Positions 32,421 to 41,160 of a stretch of 41,646 nucleotides of DNA are shown here, one piece after another. The notes under the pieces were generated by a model. That model worked only from the letters and a program-made list of their open reading frames with translations. It was not told the DNA's origin and made no database searches. The stretch is from assembly GCA_016930255.1 (NCBI GenBank), contig JAFGHB010000048.1, positions 1-41,646 of the forward strand, given 5' to 3'. The stretch comes from Methanomicrobia archaeon (GTDB lineage: Archaea; Halobacteriota; Syntropharchaeia; Alkanophagales; Methanospirareceae). Position numbers and translations under genes: made by a program. Numbering within the stretch: position 1 is the stretch's first letter; every line of letters starts with the position of its first letter.

Positions 32421-33263
32421 ATGGCACGTGACGAATGGCCGGAGCGGGGTGAATTAGTCGTTTGCACCGTAAGAGAGCTTGAGAATTTCGGTGCGTTTGT
32501 TTCCCTCGAAGAATATGGCGATAAAGAGGGCCTTATCCACATAGCGCAAGTCTCTTCCGGCTGGGTGAAGCATCTCCGCGATCACGTGCGCGAGGGGCAG
32601 AAAATCGTCTGTAAAGTGCTCCATGTGGATGAACGGAGAGGGCACATCGATTTATCCTTAAAAGCGGTAAAAGACAGCCAGAAGCGGCAGAGGATAAAAG
32701 AATGGAAGAACGAGAAGAAGGCGAAGAAGTGGCTCGCCCTCGCGCTCGCTGCGCCTACTTCTCAACTTAGCCTGAGCAAAGAGGAGCTTGAAGCGGTTGA
32801 AATAGTCTTGCTGGACGCGTACGGCAGTCTGTATGATGCATTTGAAGATTTCGTACGGGTGGGCAAGGGAGCCGTGCTCGAACTTGGGATAACGGCGGAC
32901 TACGCAGATGCCATATACGAGGTTGCTTGTGCCAATGTCAACCTCCCCTCGGTGCAGATAAACGGGTATGTCGAGCTCAAGTGTCCCCTGTCCGATGGCG
33001 TGGAGCGCATAAAGGCAGCGTTGACGAAGGCCGAAGAGGAGTTCAAAACGAAACTCGCACGTGAAAGCAAAGCTGAAGATGAAACGACGAGCGACATCAC
33101 GGTGGAATGCTTCTATATCGGTGCGCCGAGGTATAAGATCCGTGTCAAAGCTCCGAATTACAAAGAGGCAGAAGGCGTCTTGAGCGACGCGGCAAATACT
33201 GCTATTGAGGCGATAAAGGGAAACGAATGCTCCGGGAAGTTCTACCGCAATCTGCCACAGTAA
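32421..33263 (+). CDS. eif2A: translation initiation factor 2, alpha subunit
   Basis: Alpha subunit of aIF2, which delivers initiator tRNA to the small ribosomal subunit. Residues 8-85 are an S1 domain (GELVVCTVRELENFGAFVSL, EGLIHIAQVSSGW, GQKIVCKVLHVDERRGHIDL); a helical domain follows (about 90-175), then the C-terminal alpha/beta domain (VECFYIGAPRYKIRVKAPNY). Length 280 is normal. Directly abuts rps27e and is followed by nop10 about 80 nt later, a standard archaeal arrangement. Confidence 0.95.
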   Translation: MARDEWPERGELVVCTVRELENFGAFVSLEEYGDKEGLIHIAQVSSGWVKHLRDHVREGQKIVCKVLHVDERRGHIDLSLKAVKDSQKRQRIKEWKNEKKAKKWLALALAAPTSQLSLSKEELEAVEIVLLDAYGSLYDAFEDFVRVGKGAVLELGITADYADAIYEVACANVNLPSVQINGYVELKCPLSDGVERIKAALTKAEEEFKTKLARESKAEDETTSDITVECFYIGAPRYKIRVKAPNYKEAEGVLSDAANTAIEAIKGNECSGKFYRNLPQ

Positions 33264-33342
33264 GTAAGGGTAAACGATAAAGCCACCACTACGCGAATAT
33301 TTTTACCATCATAAGCGTTTGTTTTTGGAAGGTTTTAAATAA

Positions 33343-33513
33343 ATGAAGTCGAAGATAAGGAGATGTGAGGTGTGTGGAGAATATACCTTTATGGAGGTCT
33401 GTGAGAAGTGTGGAACGGTGACGACGAATCCGAAACCGCCGCGGTTCTCCCCTAAAGATCCTTACGGGAAATATAGAAGGATGATGAAATATGGACGAGA
33501 TAGAGATACATGA
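33343..33513 (+). CDS. nop10: H/ACA ribonucleoprotein subunit Nop10
   Basis: Small zinc protein of the box H/ACA pseudouridylation particle. The 56-residue product has CEVCGEYTFMEVCEKCG (zinc site) and the family's NPKPPRFSPKDPYGKYRR motif. GGAAGG lies 9 nt before the ATG. Its end overlaps the PAC2 gene by 23 nt in another frame, so the two are co-translated from one message. A TATA-like AATATTTTTACC box at about 33296-33307 may give this pair its own promoter. Confidence 0.95.
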   Translation: MKSKIRRCEVCGEYTFMEVCEKCGTVTTNPKPPRFSPKDPYGKYRRMMKYGRDRDT

Positions 33514-34249
33514 GTTTAAAGAGGTGAAATTGCACAAGCCTGTGATGATAGAGGGGCTTCCAGGCGTAGGAAACGTGGGTAAATTGGTGGCTGAGCATCT
33601 CATACATGAACTGAATGCGGAGAAGATACTGGAACTCTTCTCATGGCATTTTCCCCCTCAGGTATTGGTTAATAACGATGGCACGGTTCGTTTGAGTAAA
33701 AATGAACTTTATGCCTGCAAATCGAATGAGCAGGACTTATTGATTCTTACCGGTGACCAGCAGAGCGTGACGAACGAGGGGCATTATCTGATCGCCGAGA
33801 CGCTTCTCGACATCGCGGAGCAGTATAAAGTCTCCCGCATTTACACACTTGGCGGCTATGGTATCGGTCAGCTTGTGGAAAAGCCCACGGTACTCGGCGC
33901 TGCGAATGAAGCTGAACTTGTAGATGAGATGAAGAAATACGGCGTGGAATTCAGGGATGAAGAGCCGGGAGGGAGCATAGTAGGAGCTTCAGGGCTTTTA
34001 TTAGGCCTTGGACAACTGAGGAATATTCCTGCGGTGTGTTTGCTGGGTCTCACCTCGGGTTATTTGGTAGATCCAAAGAGCGCCCAGGCAGTCCTCTCAA
34101 TATTGTGCCGTGCTTTGAATCTCAAACTGGACATGCAAGCCTTGCAAGATCGTGCGGAAGAGATGGAGAAGGTCGTCGAGCGCCTGAAAGAGATGGAGCA
34201 AGCGCAGGTGCCCCGAATGAGAGAGGAAGAGTTAGGCTATATTAGATAG
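33491..34249 (+). CDS. PAC2-family protein, probable proteasome assembly chaperone
   Basis: 252 residues of the PAC2 family (archaeal PbaB-like), thought to help 20S proteasome assembly. It has MIEGLPGVGNVGKLVAEHLI at the start, then LYTLGGYGIG-like (IYTLGGYGIGQLVEKP), GSIVGASGLLLGLG and CLLGLTSGYLVDPKSAQAVL, and a C-terminal coiled helix. The last residues are LGYIR; tyrosine is third from the end, so a strict HbYX motif (Tyr second to last) is absent. Overlap with nop10 reflects the common archaeal cluster. Confidence 0.85.
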   Translation: MDEIEIHEFKEVKLHKPVMIEGLPGVGNVGKLVAEHLIHELNAEKILELFSWHFPPQVLVNNDGTVRLSKNELYACKSNEQDLLILTGDQQSVTNEGHYLIAETLLDIAEQYKVSRIYTLGGYGIGQLVEKPTVLGAANEAELVDEMKKYGVEFRDEEPGGSIVGASGLLLGLGQLRNIPAVCLLGLTSGYLVDPKSAQAVLSILCRALNLKLDMQALQDRAEEMEKVVERLKEMEQAQVPRMREEELGYIR

Positions 34250-34414
34250 CCAGCCAAGTGCTGCGTGCACATAACGTGCGTGCGTACCTACGTGCGGTCC
34301 GTGAAGTAAAATAAAAAGATAGAGCACCTGCCTGCCCTGAGCTAAGCTAAATAACTACCTATCGACGCGTGCAGTACAATCTCTACGTATGATTCGCTCC
34401 CGATTTGAGTGTTA

Positions 34415-35653
34415 TCAGGCGGACTCGGAGGTGAGCACTTTCAGCGATGCCGGCATCTTGACGACGTCGCCTATCTTTATCCCCACAACGTATTCCAAAT
34501 CCTTCTCCTTCGCGATGTCTACGATTCGCTGCGTGATTACGCCATCGAACACCACGCTATTCGCGTTCTCGCTCGTCTCCTTTAATTCCTTCGCGAGGTC
34601 ACGCACTGTGGTCTCCTTCAGTACCCTCTTCTCCTTGTCCAACAATCGGGCCTTAAAGGTGCCTTCGAGTTCTTCGAGCTGAGATTTAAAGGGATTCGGC
34701 GTCTTTTCCTGCTCCTCTTTTGCCGTTTTGGTCTTCTTCCGCTGTATTATCCGCTTCGCCTCGGTTTCCTGCTCCTTCTTATCCGCAGCGTATTCCTGTT
34801 GCTCTACGGGAGTCTTGTTATGCAGTGCTTTCATGATCTCCTTGTACGTCATGTCCTCAACGCTTCTCCCCTCTGGTGTCGCCGCGATATAATCTACCTC
34901 AGCGACTTGTAACAGCTCCTTGAGGATAAGGTCTCCGCCGCGATCGCCGTCTACGAAAGCCGTAACGGTCTTCCGCTTGCTCAGTTTATTGAGCACCGGC
35001 GAGATGTTCGTGCCTTCCACCGCGATGGTGTTTTTAATCCCATATTTGAGCAGATTCAGCACGTCCGCTCTGCCTTCCACTACCAATATGGCATCCGAGC
35101 TCTCTACATTTGGCCCCGCGGGCAATCCCTTGTAATACGTAATCTCTTCCATTCTCACCGCCTGCTTCACTTCGTTCACCATCATCTCACTCTCTATGCC
35201 TTCCTCGATCGCTTCGTGCATGAGCTGCTTTGCCCGATCGGTTATCTTCTTCCTCTTGGTCGCTCGTATGTCCTCGATCTTCTCAACCTTCACCTTCGCA
35301 ATGCACGGGCCCACTCGATCGATGGTCTCCAGGGAAGCCGCCAGTATCGCGGTCTCCACCTTATCTAAACCGGAGGGTATGAGTATCTCCCCACTCGATT
35401 TCCCGCTTTTCGACTCCACGTTCACCTCTATTCTACCTATTCGACTGCTCTTCTGCAAGTCTCGCAGGTCTAATTCTTCGCCCAATAATCCTTCCGTTTG
35501 ACCAAATATTGCGCCCACCACATCGGATTTCTCAACGAAACCCTCTGCTGTGATGTTAGCATGAATAACGTATTTTGTTGTATCTACATCATGCATTTTA
35601 GTTTCCTCCTCTGAAGTTTCATCTCCTTTATTTTTTGACTTTGCCATCGCCAT
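34415..35653 (-). CDS. dnaG: archaeal DnaG-like primase
   Basis: Archaeal DnaG, a TOPRIM protein linked to the exosome and RNA processing as well as priming. The 412 residues begin with a lysine/acid-rich tail, then DTTKYVIHANITAEGFVEKSDVVGAIFGQTEGLLGEELDL. The TOPRIM core has AILVVEGRADVLNLLKYG and TVTAFVDGDRGGDLILKELL with the acidic metal ligands. A charged linker (about 295-345) and a C-terminal domain complete it. A TATA box 30 nt upstream implies a nearly leaderless transcript. It converges on the PAC2 gene. Confidence 0.92.
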   Translation of the reverse strand: MAMAKSKNKGDETSEEETKMHDVDTTKYVIHANITAEGFVEKSDVVGAIFGQTEGLLGEELDLRDLQKSSRIGRIEVNVESKSGKSSGEILIPSGLDKVETAILAASLETIDRVGPCIAKVKVEKIEDIRATKRKKITDRAKQLMHEAIEEGIESEMMVNEVKQAVRMEEITYYKGLPAGPNVESSDAILVVEGRADVLNLLKYGIKNTIAVEGTNISPVLNKLSKRKTVTAFVDGDRGGDLILKELLQVAEVDYIAATPEGRSVEDMTYKEIMKALHNKTPVEQQEYAADKKEQETEAKRIIQRKKTKTAKEEQEKTPNPFKSQLEELEGTFKARLLDKEKRVLKETTVRDLAKELKETSENANSVVFDGVITQRIVDIAKEKDLEYVVGIKIGDVVKMPASLKVLTSESA

Positions 35654-35680
35654 ATCTATCCTGGCACCAAGATTATCCCA

Positions 35681-35692
35681 GTTATATATATG
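35681..35692 (-). promoter_or_regulatory. TATA box of dnaG
   Basis: The minus strand reads CATATATATAAC. A start near 35660 would leave about 7 nt before the ATG, with an AGGATA sequence immediately upstream of it. From here to the tRNA (35693-35880) there is no gene. Confidence 0.55.
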
Positions 35693-35880
35693 TTGTGGTT
35701 GATAAAAATAAAGCTTAGAATTTATGCACCAGCAGGAAAACAGAGGGAAAGGGCTCGGGCGCTGGATTTACCCGGAATGCTGCAATCAAACAATTTAAAG
35801 GAGCTTAAAAACGCAAATCCGAGTTAAAAATGAGCGTGCAGTTACAAAAGTCCGATTGAGAGTGCAAAAGACAAAAGGGA

Positions 35881-35954
35881 TGGGCTCGATGCGATTCGAA
35901 CGCATGACCTCCGCCTCGTGAAGGCGGTGTCATAACCAACTAGACCACGAGCCC
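35881..35954 (-). tRNA. tRNA-Val (anticodon CAC)
   Basis: On the minus strand a complete cloverleaf is visible: acceptor GGGCTCG/CGAGCCC, D-loop with GTTGG, anticodon stem CCGCC/GGCGG around the loop TTCACGA (anticodon CAC), and T-arm GCGTTCGAATCGC. There is no intron, and CCA is not encoded (TCC follows the discriminator A). An ATTTAAATA box at about 35993-36001 could be its promoter. Confidence 0.95.
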
Positions 35955-36140
35955 TTTTACTCCAGTCTTATAAAGGATACATCATGATTTGATTTAAATA
36001 ATTTTCCTTTTGAGGGTTATGGATATGATTAGAGACAAGGGCTGCGCGGAAGCGTGAAGATACGGCTATGGTAGGCAGGTAGAGGTATCCTTAATCTTTG
36101 GCGGTTGATTGATTGAAAGGGAATGGAGGATAAGAACTAA

Positions 36141-37346
36141 ATGAAGCTGGAAGAAATAAACGGCGGAATTTGTGCTGTGAAGGGCGTAAGGGCGTATGGC
36201 GTAAGAGAGGGGAGCAAGGGTTTAGCGCTCATAGAGGGTGAAGGAAGCGCCACGGGCACGTTCACGACGATCAAGACGCAAGCAGCACCAGTGAGATTTA
36301 CGAAAAAGCAGCTCGAGTTGTCAGGGCGGGTAAGTGCAATAATCGCCAATAGCGGCTGCGCAAATAGCTTTACCGGCGAGCAGGGGATGCGGAATGCGGA
36401 TACAATGGCCGCGCTCGCTGCTTCATACTTGGGTGTGGCTAAAGACACGATTGCGGTTTCTTCTACCGGCCCCATTGGCATGCAGTTGGATATGGACTTG
36501 ATAGAACGGCAGCTCGAAGAAGTTGCAGAGGGGCTGACATCCGAAGTCGAGGGCAGCACAGCCGCAGCGAAGGCCATCATGACCACGGATACCTTCCATA
36601 AAGAGTCTGCGGTCCGCATCGCTACCGGGGATACGGAACCGGTGGCAATAGGCGGAATCGCAAAAGGTTCAGGGATGATCTCGCCGCATATGACTACCGC
36701 GACCATGCTTTCGTTCATTTATACCGATGCTGATTTGGAGGGCGATGTGCTGAGCAGGAGTCTGCAAGAAGCCGTGGACAATTCGTTTAATATGACCGTG
36801 GTGGATGGCGACATGAGCACGAACGATATGGTTCTGCTGGTCGCGACGGGAAAAAGCGGCGGTAAGATAAGCGAGGAGGATTTCAAAGCGGGGTTGACGT
36901 TCGTCTGCCAGGAGCTTGCGAAGCAGATCGCGCGTGATGGCGAAGGGGCAACGAAGTTCATCGAAGTGCGGGTAAGAGGAGCGCCGTCCGACGCGGATGC
37001 ACGAGCGGCAGCGCGTGCGATAGTCCGGTCACCGTTGATCAAAAGCGCGGTTTTTGGTGAACGTGCTGATCTTACGTGCGGTCGTATAATAGCGGCCGTC
37101 GGAAGCGCCGTTACCACCGAGGATATTGACCTGGATGGGATCTCAATAAGCCTGAAAGGTGCTAAGGGGATTTTAGCAGTGGATAACGGCGAATTTATAG
37201 ATCTTTCCGGGGTGGAGCGTGACATACTGAAGGCGAAGGAGATCTTCGTCGACGTTGATCTGGGAACCGGCGGAGAGGCGGAAGCGACGGCGTGGGGGTG
37301 CGATTTAACCTGCGATTACGTCAAGCTAAACGCAGCCTATCATTAA
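36141..37346 (+). CDS. argJ: bifunctional glutamate N-acetyltransferase / ornithine acetyltransferase
   Basis: Arginine biosynthesis enzyme that moves acetyl from N-acetylornithine to glutamate. The 401-residue precursor is cut in two before the catalytic threonine, which sits in GSGMISPHMTTATMLSF at about residue 188. SGCANSFTGEQG, AVSSTGPIGMQL and DGDMSTNDMVLLVATG are further signatures, and the C-terminal half ends with WGCDLTCDYVKLNAAYH. GGAGGAT lies 8 nt before the ATG. It is not clustered with other arg genes here. Whether it can also use acetyl-CoA cannot be decided from the sequence. Confidence 0.93.
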   Translation: MKLEEINGGICAVKGVRAYGVREGSKGLALIEGEGSATGTFTTIKTQAAPVRFTKKQLELSGRVSAIIANSGCANSFTGEQGMRNADTMAALAASYLGVAKDTIAVSSTGPIGMQLDMDLIERQLEEVAEGLTSEVEGSTAAAKAIMTTDTFHKESAVRIATGDTEPVAIGGIAKGSGMISPHMTTATMLSFIYTDADLEGDVLSRSLQEAVDNSFNMTVVDGDMSTNDMVLLVATGKSGGKISEEDFKAGLTFVCQELAKQIARDGEGATKFIEVRVRGAPSDADARAAARAIVRSPLIKSAVFGERADLTCGRIIAAVGSAVTTEDIDLDGISISLKGAKGILAVDNGEFIDLSGVERDILKAKEIFVDVDLGTGGEAEATAWGCDLTCDYVKLNAAYH

Positions 37347-37375
37347 ACTTAACTTCCAGCTTAAAACTCATTCTT

Positions 37376-38938
37376 TCACCCCCTTCTTCTCATCACAACC
37401 TCTCGTATTTTTCTTTTCACTCCTTCTTCGCCATGATGGATAGCATCTTCGTTAAACCATAGCACTTCCCATCCTCTATCCTCAAGTGATTTTTCTTTAG
37501 CTTTGTCTTTTTCCTTGGGATGCCAGTAATCAGCGCCAGGCTCAACCGCAACTTTTTCATTTACAAAAGCAAAATCTATCCAATATTCCGAAACGCCGTA
37601 TTGTTTTTCATAATCAACATGCTCTTTAAAACCAAGTTCAATCAAATACTCCTCGGTTTTATTTTCTAGGTCAGTATCCTTCCATCTGGGTCGCACTAAT
37701 TCTCTAACCTGCACACATTCCGGTGAACCAAAATATTGACGTTCAAAGAGGTACCTTCTTCCATCTTCGAATTCTACAATGGTTCCTACATCAAATCCAA
37801 AGCTATTGAGTGTTGCGATATCGAGGTTGCATTTTCCAATTTTAGCACGGATAAACGCGTCTTCTATGGAACCAAGGATGATGGGAGATCTAGTATTGCC
37901 TTTTATTTCTATAGGGAATCTTGATTGTTTCTCCTGTTCTCTGTCCATTTGTGCACCGCTATTTATAGCCTCTTGCTCGTTTAATAATTGAAATAGATAG
38001 ACATTTTTATCAGAACCTCCAGCAACTATGTATTTTCCATCAGGGCTTATTGCAGTAACCACCCTACCGGGTGGGCCCCTATTTTGAGGGAGAACTGGAA
38101 TATCAAAACGATAGTGCCACATAAGCAAACCATCCTTTAATAAACTGAGCTTATATTCCCCATAATCTCGCGTAGTTGCTGCGGCAATGTAATTTCCATC
38201 CGATGTTATTGCGACTTCTGTGAATTTCCAGCTTACGTTCGATGTGATTCTTCCTGTTTTATACCTCCATAAAAGTTCTCCTTCTTTATTTAATAGATAA
38301 ATAGCTGTCTTATCCCCAGCGGCAATGTAATTTCCATCCGGTGTTATTGCAACATCTTCTATTCCTCTATCAAAACCAGTTTTATATGTCCGCAAGAGGT
38401 TTCCTTTGCCATTTAATAAGTAGACTTTTCCATTATCGCCACTAGCAGCTATACTGGCTCCGTCATGAGTTATTGAGACCGAACCTGAAAAAAGGTCAAA
38501 CGATCCACATATCTCATACGTCCATAGAACCTCCCCTTCCTTGTTGAAGAGATAAATGCCGTGCTTTTCAAAGCCGTTATTGTCTCTGGCAACTATATAA
38601 TTCCCATCTGGTGTTAACGCGATTGAACCGAAAATGGCCCAGCCATGCTCCCTGTCATCATCCCACAGATGCTTTCCCTCTCTATTTAATAGATGAGGTC
38701 TCGAACCCTGGGTTCCCGCGGCTATGTAATTACCATCCGGTGTTACTGCGACTGAGTTAACCGATGCATCGCCTGTTCCATATCCCCACACTAGATCACC
38801 TCTGTCTCCTTCATTCTTTAGTAGATACACGGTGCCATTCGTACTACAGCCGACAGCTATATAACACCCATCTGCGGTTATCGAGACAGATGTAACCGGA
38901 TCAATCGGATATTTCCACGAAAGCTTGTATTTACGCAT
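37376..38938 (-). CDS. seven-bladed beta-propeller fused to a Vsr/DUF559-like endonuclease domain, 520 aa
   Basis: Residues ~10-325 hold seven WD40/PQQ-like blades, each with a motif like VAITPDGNYIAAG followed by IYLLNKEGELLWRYKTG. A middle region (~340-420) is unassigned (FGFDVGTIVEFEDGRRYLF). The C-terminal ~100 residues look like a very short patch repair/DUF559 nuclease: ENKTEEYLIELGF, YWIDFAFVNEKVAVEPGADYWH (Asp455, Glu466), then EKSLEDRGWEVLWFNED. The ATG at 38936-38938 follows GGGGGTGAG with good spacing. The gene is AT-richer than argJ and fumB and stands alone between them. A sensor-plus-nuclease role is inference. Confidence 0.7.
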   Translation of the reverse strand: MRKYKLSWKYPIDPVTSVSITADGCYIAVGCSTNGTVYLLKNEGDRGDLVWGYGTGDASVNSVAVTPDGNYIAAGTQGSRPHLLNREGKHLWDDDREHGWAIFGSIALTPDGNYIVARDNNGFEKHGIYLFNKEGEVLWTYEICGSFDLFSGSVSITHDGASIAASGDNGKVYLLNGKGNLLRTYKTGFDRGIEDVAITPDGNYIAAGDKTAIYLLNKEGELLWRYKTGRITSNVSWKFTEVAITSDGNYIAAATTRDYGEYKLSLLKDGLLMWHYRFDIPVLPQNRGPPGRVVTAISPDGKYIVAGGSDKNVYLFQLLNEQEAINSGAQMDREQEKQSRFPIEIKGNTRSPIILGSIEDAFIRAKIGKCNLDIATLNSFGFDVGTIVEFEDGRRYLFERQYFGSPECVQVRELVRPRWKDTDLENKTEEYLIELGFKEHVDYEKQYGVSEYWIDFAFVNEKVAVEPGADYWHPKEKDKAKEKSLEDRGWEVLWFNEDAIHHGEEGVKRKIREVVMRRRG

Positions 38939-39047
38939 GCGTCTCACCCCCTATCTCATATACTATTCTCCACTATTAATCACATACTTTTCTAAACACC
39001 TCAATTTGGCTATTGGCTATGTAGAGTTGAAATTTGGAAGCTGGGAC

Positions 39048-39659
39048 TTACAAAGGATTTATTGTAGAAGCACGGACGTTGTTCTCTGCCGCTTCGGTTA
39101 TTTCCTCGTATAAGCTCTTGCCGTGGGCGTCCATACTGACCACAAGCGGTCCGAAATCCTCGACACGGAGATGCCAAACCGCCTCGGCCAGACCAAGATC
39201 TTCCCAATATACCGCTTCCACCGCTTTGATGTGCGCAGCGGCTAAAACGGCCGCGCCACCGGTCATTGCGAAATACACGCAGTCATATCGCTGTAGTGCG
39301 GTTCTCGTTCCACTGCTCATTCCACCTTTTCCTACGATGCCACGAATCTGCAGCTTCTCTATTATCTCAGGCGTTGTCGCGTCCATGCGCGAACTGGTGG
39401 TGGGGCCTGCGGCTAGTATCTCCCAGTCTCCAGCGCTCGTCCTCTGCACGAGCGGTCCGCAGTGGTACAGCACCGCGCCTTTTGGAATCGGCAGTTCCGC
39501 CTCCGTATCGGTGCCGGAGTTTTCTAAGATGCGCTGATGCGCTTTATCGCGTGCGGTATACACGTCACCGCTGAGGTAAACGATGTCGCCCGCTCGCAAC
39601 TCCTTTATTTCTTCTTCCCGCACTGGTGTGACTAATTTCTTCTTCAACACGTTCTGCAC
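39048..39659 (-). CDS. fumB: fumarate hydratase class I, beta subunit
   Basis: Beta (C-terminal) half of class I fumarase; partner of the alpha subunit at 18660-19547. The 203 residues contain KELRAGDIVYLSGDVYTARD, KGAVLYHCGPL, WEILAAGPTTSSRMD, RGIVGKGGMSSGT and the late GPLVVSMDAHGKSLY, all typical. It starts with GTG. Transcription probably begins a few bases upstream at a TATA region shared with the divergent malic enzyme gene. Separation from its alpha partner by 20 kb is uncommon, since the two are usually adjacent or fused. Confidence 0.92.
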   Translation of the reverse strand: MQNVLKKKLVTPVREEEIKELRAGDIVYLSGDVYTARDKAHQRILENSGTDTEAELPIPKGAVLYHCGPLVQRTSAGDWEILAAGPTTSSRMDATTPEIIEKLQIRGIVGKGGMSSGTRTALQRYDCVYFAMTGGAAVLAAAHIKAVEAVYWEDLGLAEAVWHLRVEDFGPLVVSMDAHGKSLYEEITEAAENNVRASTINPL

Positions 39660-39687
39660 TTCTTAAAAAGACTTTACCGCGAAAAAG

Positions 39688-39697
39688 CTTTATATGA
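39688..39697. promoter_or_regulatory. shared TATA region of fumB and malic enzyme
   Basis: CTTTATATGA on the plus strand and TCATATAAAG on the minus strand are both good TATA boxes. Predicted starts are near 39720 (malic enzyme, ~25-nt leader) and 39668 (fumB, nearly leaderless). The shared site suggests common control. Confidence 0.5.
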
Positions 39698-39744
39698 TTT
39701 TAAAATTCTAAGATTATCCTATTTATTCTATTGGCGAGCGTTTT

Positions 39745-41037
39745 ATGGACGATAAGAACGAACCGACGGGGAAAGAGCATTTAGCGGCAGCAAATAAGCC
39801 TGAGCAACTTGCTATAGAGTATCATACGCGCTATCAAGGGAAGATAGAAATCGGGCTGAAGGCTCCGGTTACGAGCTACGATGATTTTGCGATCTGGTAC
39901 ACGCCGGGCGTGGCAGAGCCGAGTAGGGCGATCCAAAAAACGCGAGAGCTCGTCTACGAGTACACGAACAAGGGCAATTTCGTGGCGATTGTTACCGACG
40001 GCACACGGGTGCTGGGTTTGGGTGACGTAGGGCCTGAGGCGGCGCTTCCCGTGATGGAAGGGAAGGCGATGCTCTTTAAATACCTGGGCGGCGTTGATTC
40101 GTTTCCCCTCTGTCTGGCGACGACGGATGTGGAGGAGATAATAACGGTGGTGAAAGCGATCGCGCCCTCATTTGGTGGCATCAATTTGGAGGACATAGAG
40201 AGCCCGAAGTGCTACGAGCTGCTCGATCGGTTACGAGAAGAGCTAACGATGCCGGTCTGGCACGATGACCAGCAGGGCACCGCATTGGTGATTCTTGCGG
40301 GCTTGATAAACGCCCTGAAGGTAGTGGGTAAGGATTTACGCGAGGTGACGGTATCGCTGATCGGTGCCGGCGCGGCGAATATGAACGTTGCGAAATACAT
40401 GCACGTTGCGGGTGTGCGCTGGGAAAATATAATCATGGCGGACAGACGAGGCATCTTGAACGCGGCGCGGACGGATGTGAAGGGCAATGAATCGAAGTGG
40501 GAAATGTGCACAACGACGAACCGGGAAGGTAGAAGCGGGGGCATAGCAGAGGCAATGCGTGATACCGACGTCTGCATCGCGCTTTCAACGCCGGGCCCGG
40601 GTGTGATAAAGCAGGAATGGGTGGCGCGCATGGCTGACGATGCGATCGTATTCGCAGCGGCCAATCCCGTGCCGGAGATCTGGCCCTGGGAAGCCGAGGC
40701 GGGAGGCGCTCGAATAGTAGCCACGGGGCGATCCGATTTCAAGAATCAAATTAACAACTCTTTAGGGTTCCCTGCGATGTTCCGAGGTACTCTGGACGTT
40801 CGAGCCACGAGTATAACGGACGAGATGTGTATCGCTGCGGCGTATGCGATCGCGCACTACGCGGAAGAGCAGGGGCTAAGCGAGGATGCGATAATCCCGA
40901 GCATGGAGGAAGAGGAGATGTACGTGCGCGAAGCAGTTGCAGTCGGTATGAAGGCGATCGAGCAGGGCGTGGCCGAGCGGAGGCTGAGCGCGGAGGAATT
41001 AGAAGTGGCAGTCCGAACTAAAATAATCAAAAAGTGA
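39745..41037 (+). CDS. malic enzyme (malate dehydrogenase, decarboxylating)
   Basis: Converts malate to pyruvate and CO2 with NAD(P). The 430-residue protein has the ME core: DFAIWYTPGVAEPSRAI (catalytic Tyr), GDVGPEAALPVMEGKAMLFK (Lys), GGINLEDIESPKC and VWHDDQQGTALVILAGL (metal-binding Asp residues). A Rossmann domain follows with VSLIGAGAANMNVAKYM, NPVPEIWPWEA and INNSLGFPAMFRG. There is no C-terminal phosphotransacetylase-like domain. It is divergent from fumB, with which it shares a substrate (malate). The cofactor preference cannot be read with certainty. The rRNA promoter follows within 10 nt of its stop. Confidence 0.93.
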   Translation: MDDKNEPTGKEHLAAANKPEQLAIEYHTRYQGKIEIGLKAPVTSYDDFAIWYTPGVAEPSRAIQKTRELVYEYTNKGNFVAIVTDGTRVLGLGDVGPEAALPVMEGKAMLFKYLGGVDSFPLCLATTDVEEIITVVKAIAPSFGGINLEDIESPKCYELLDRLREELTMPVWHDDQQGTALVILAGLINALKVVGKDLREVTVSLIGAGAANMNVAKYMHVAGVRWENIIMADRRGILNAARTDVKGNESKWEMCTTTNREGRSGGIAEAMRDTDVCIALSTPGPGVIKQEWVARMADDAIVFAAANPVPEIWPWEAEAGGARIVATGRSDFKNQINNSLGFPAMFRGTLDVRATSITDEMCIAAAYAIAHYAEEQGLSEDAIIPSMEEEEMYVREAVAVGMKAIEQGVAERRLSAEELEVAVRTKIIKK

Positions 41038-41043
41038 CCAAAA

Positions 41044-41052
41044 CTTTTTAAG
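41044..41052 (+). promoter_or_regulatory. TATA box of the rRNA operon
   Basis: CTTTTTAAG at 41044-41052, preceded by an A-rich element, predicts a start near 41075. That gives a ~200-nt leader before 16S rRNA. Confidence 0.55.
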
Positions 41053-41160
41053 CCGAGATGCACTATAGATAATTGTAGCACCGGCGTCGACTTCGATGAC
41101 GGGGATACCCAAAAGATGAGAAGTTGACTTCCGCTACGCTACAGAGAAGAGCTGAATGGA

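Noticed and set aside
34230-34249. HbYX proteasome-docking motif at the PAC2 protein C-terminus
   Set aside because: The tail is LGYIR, with Tyr third from the end and not second to last.
41095-41155. possible C/D box guide RNA in the rRNA leader (GATGA ... CTGA)
   Set aside because: The C box is imperfect (CGATGACG), no D'/C' pair is clear, and such short motifs occur by chance.
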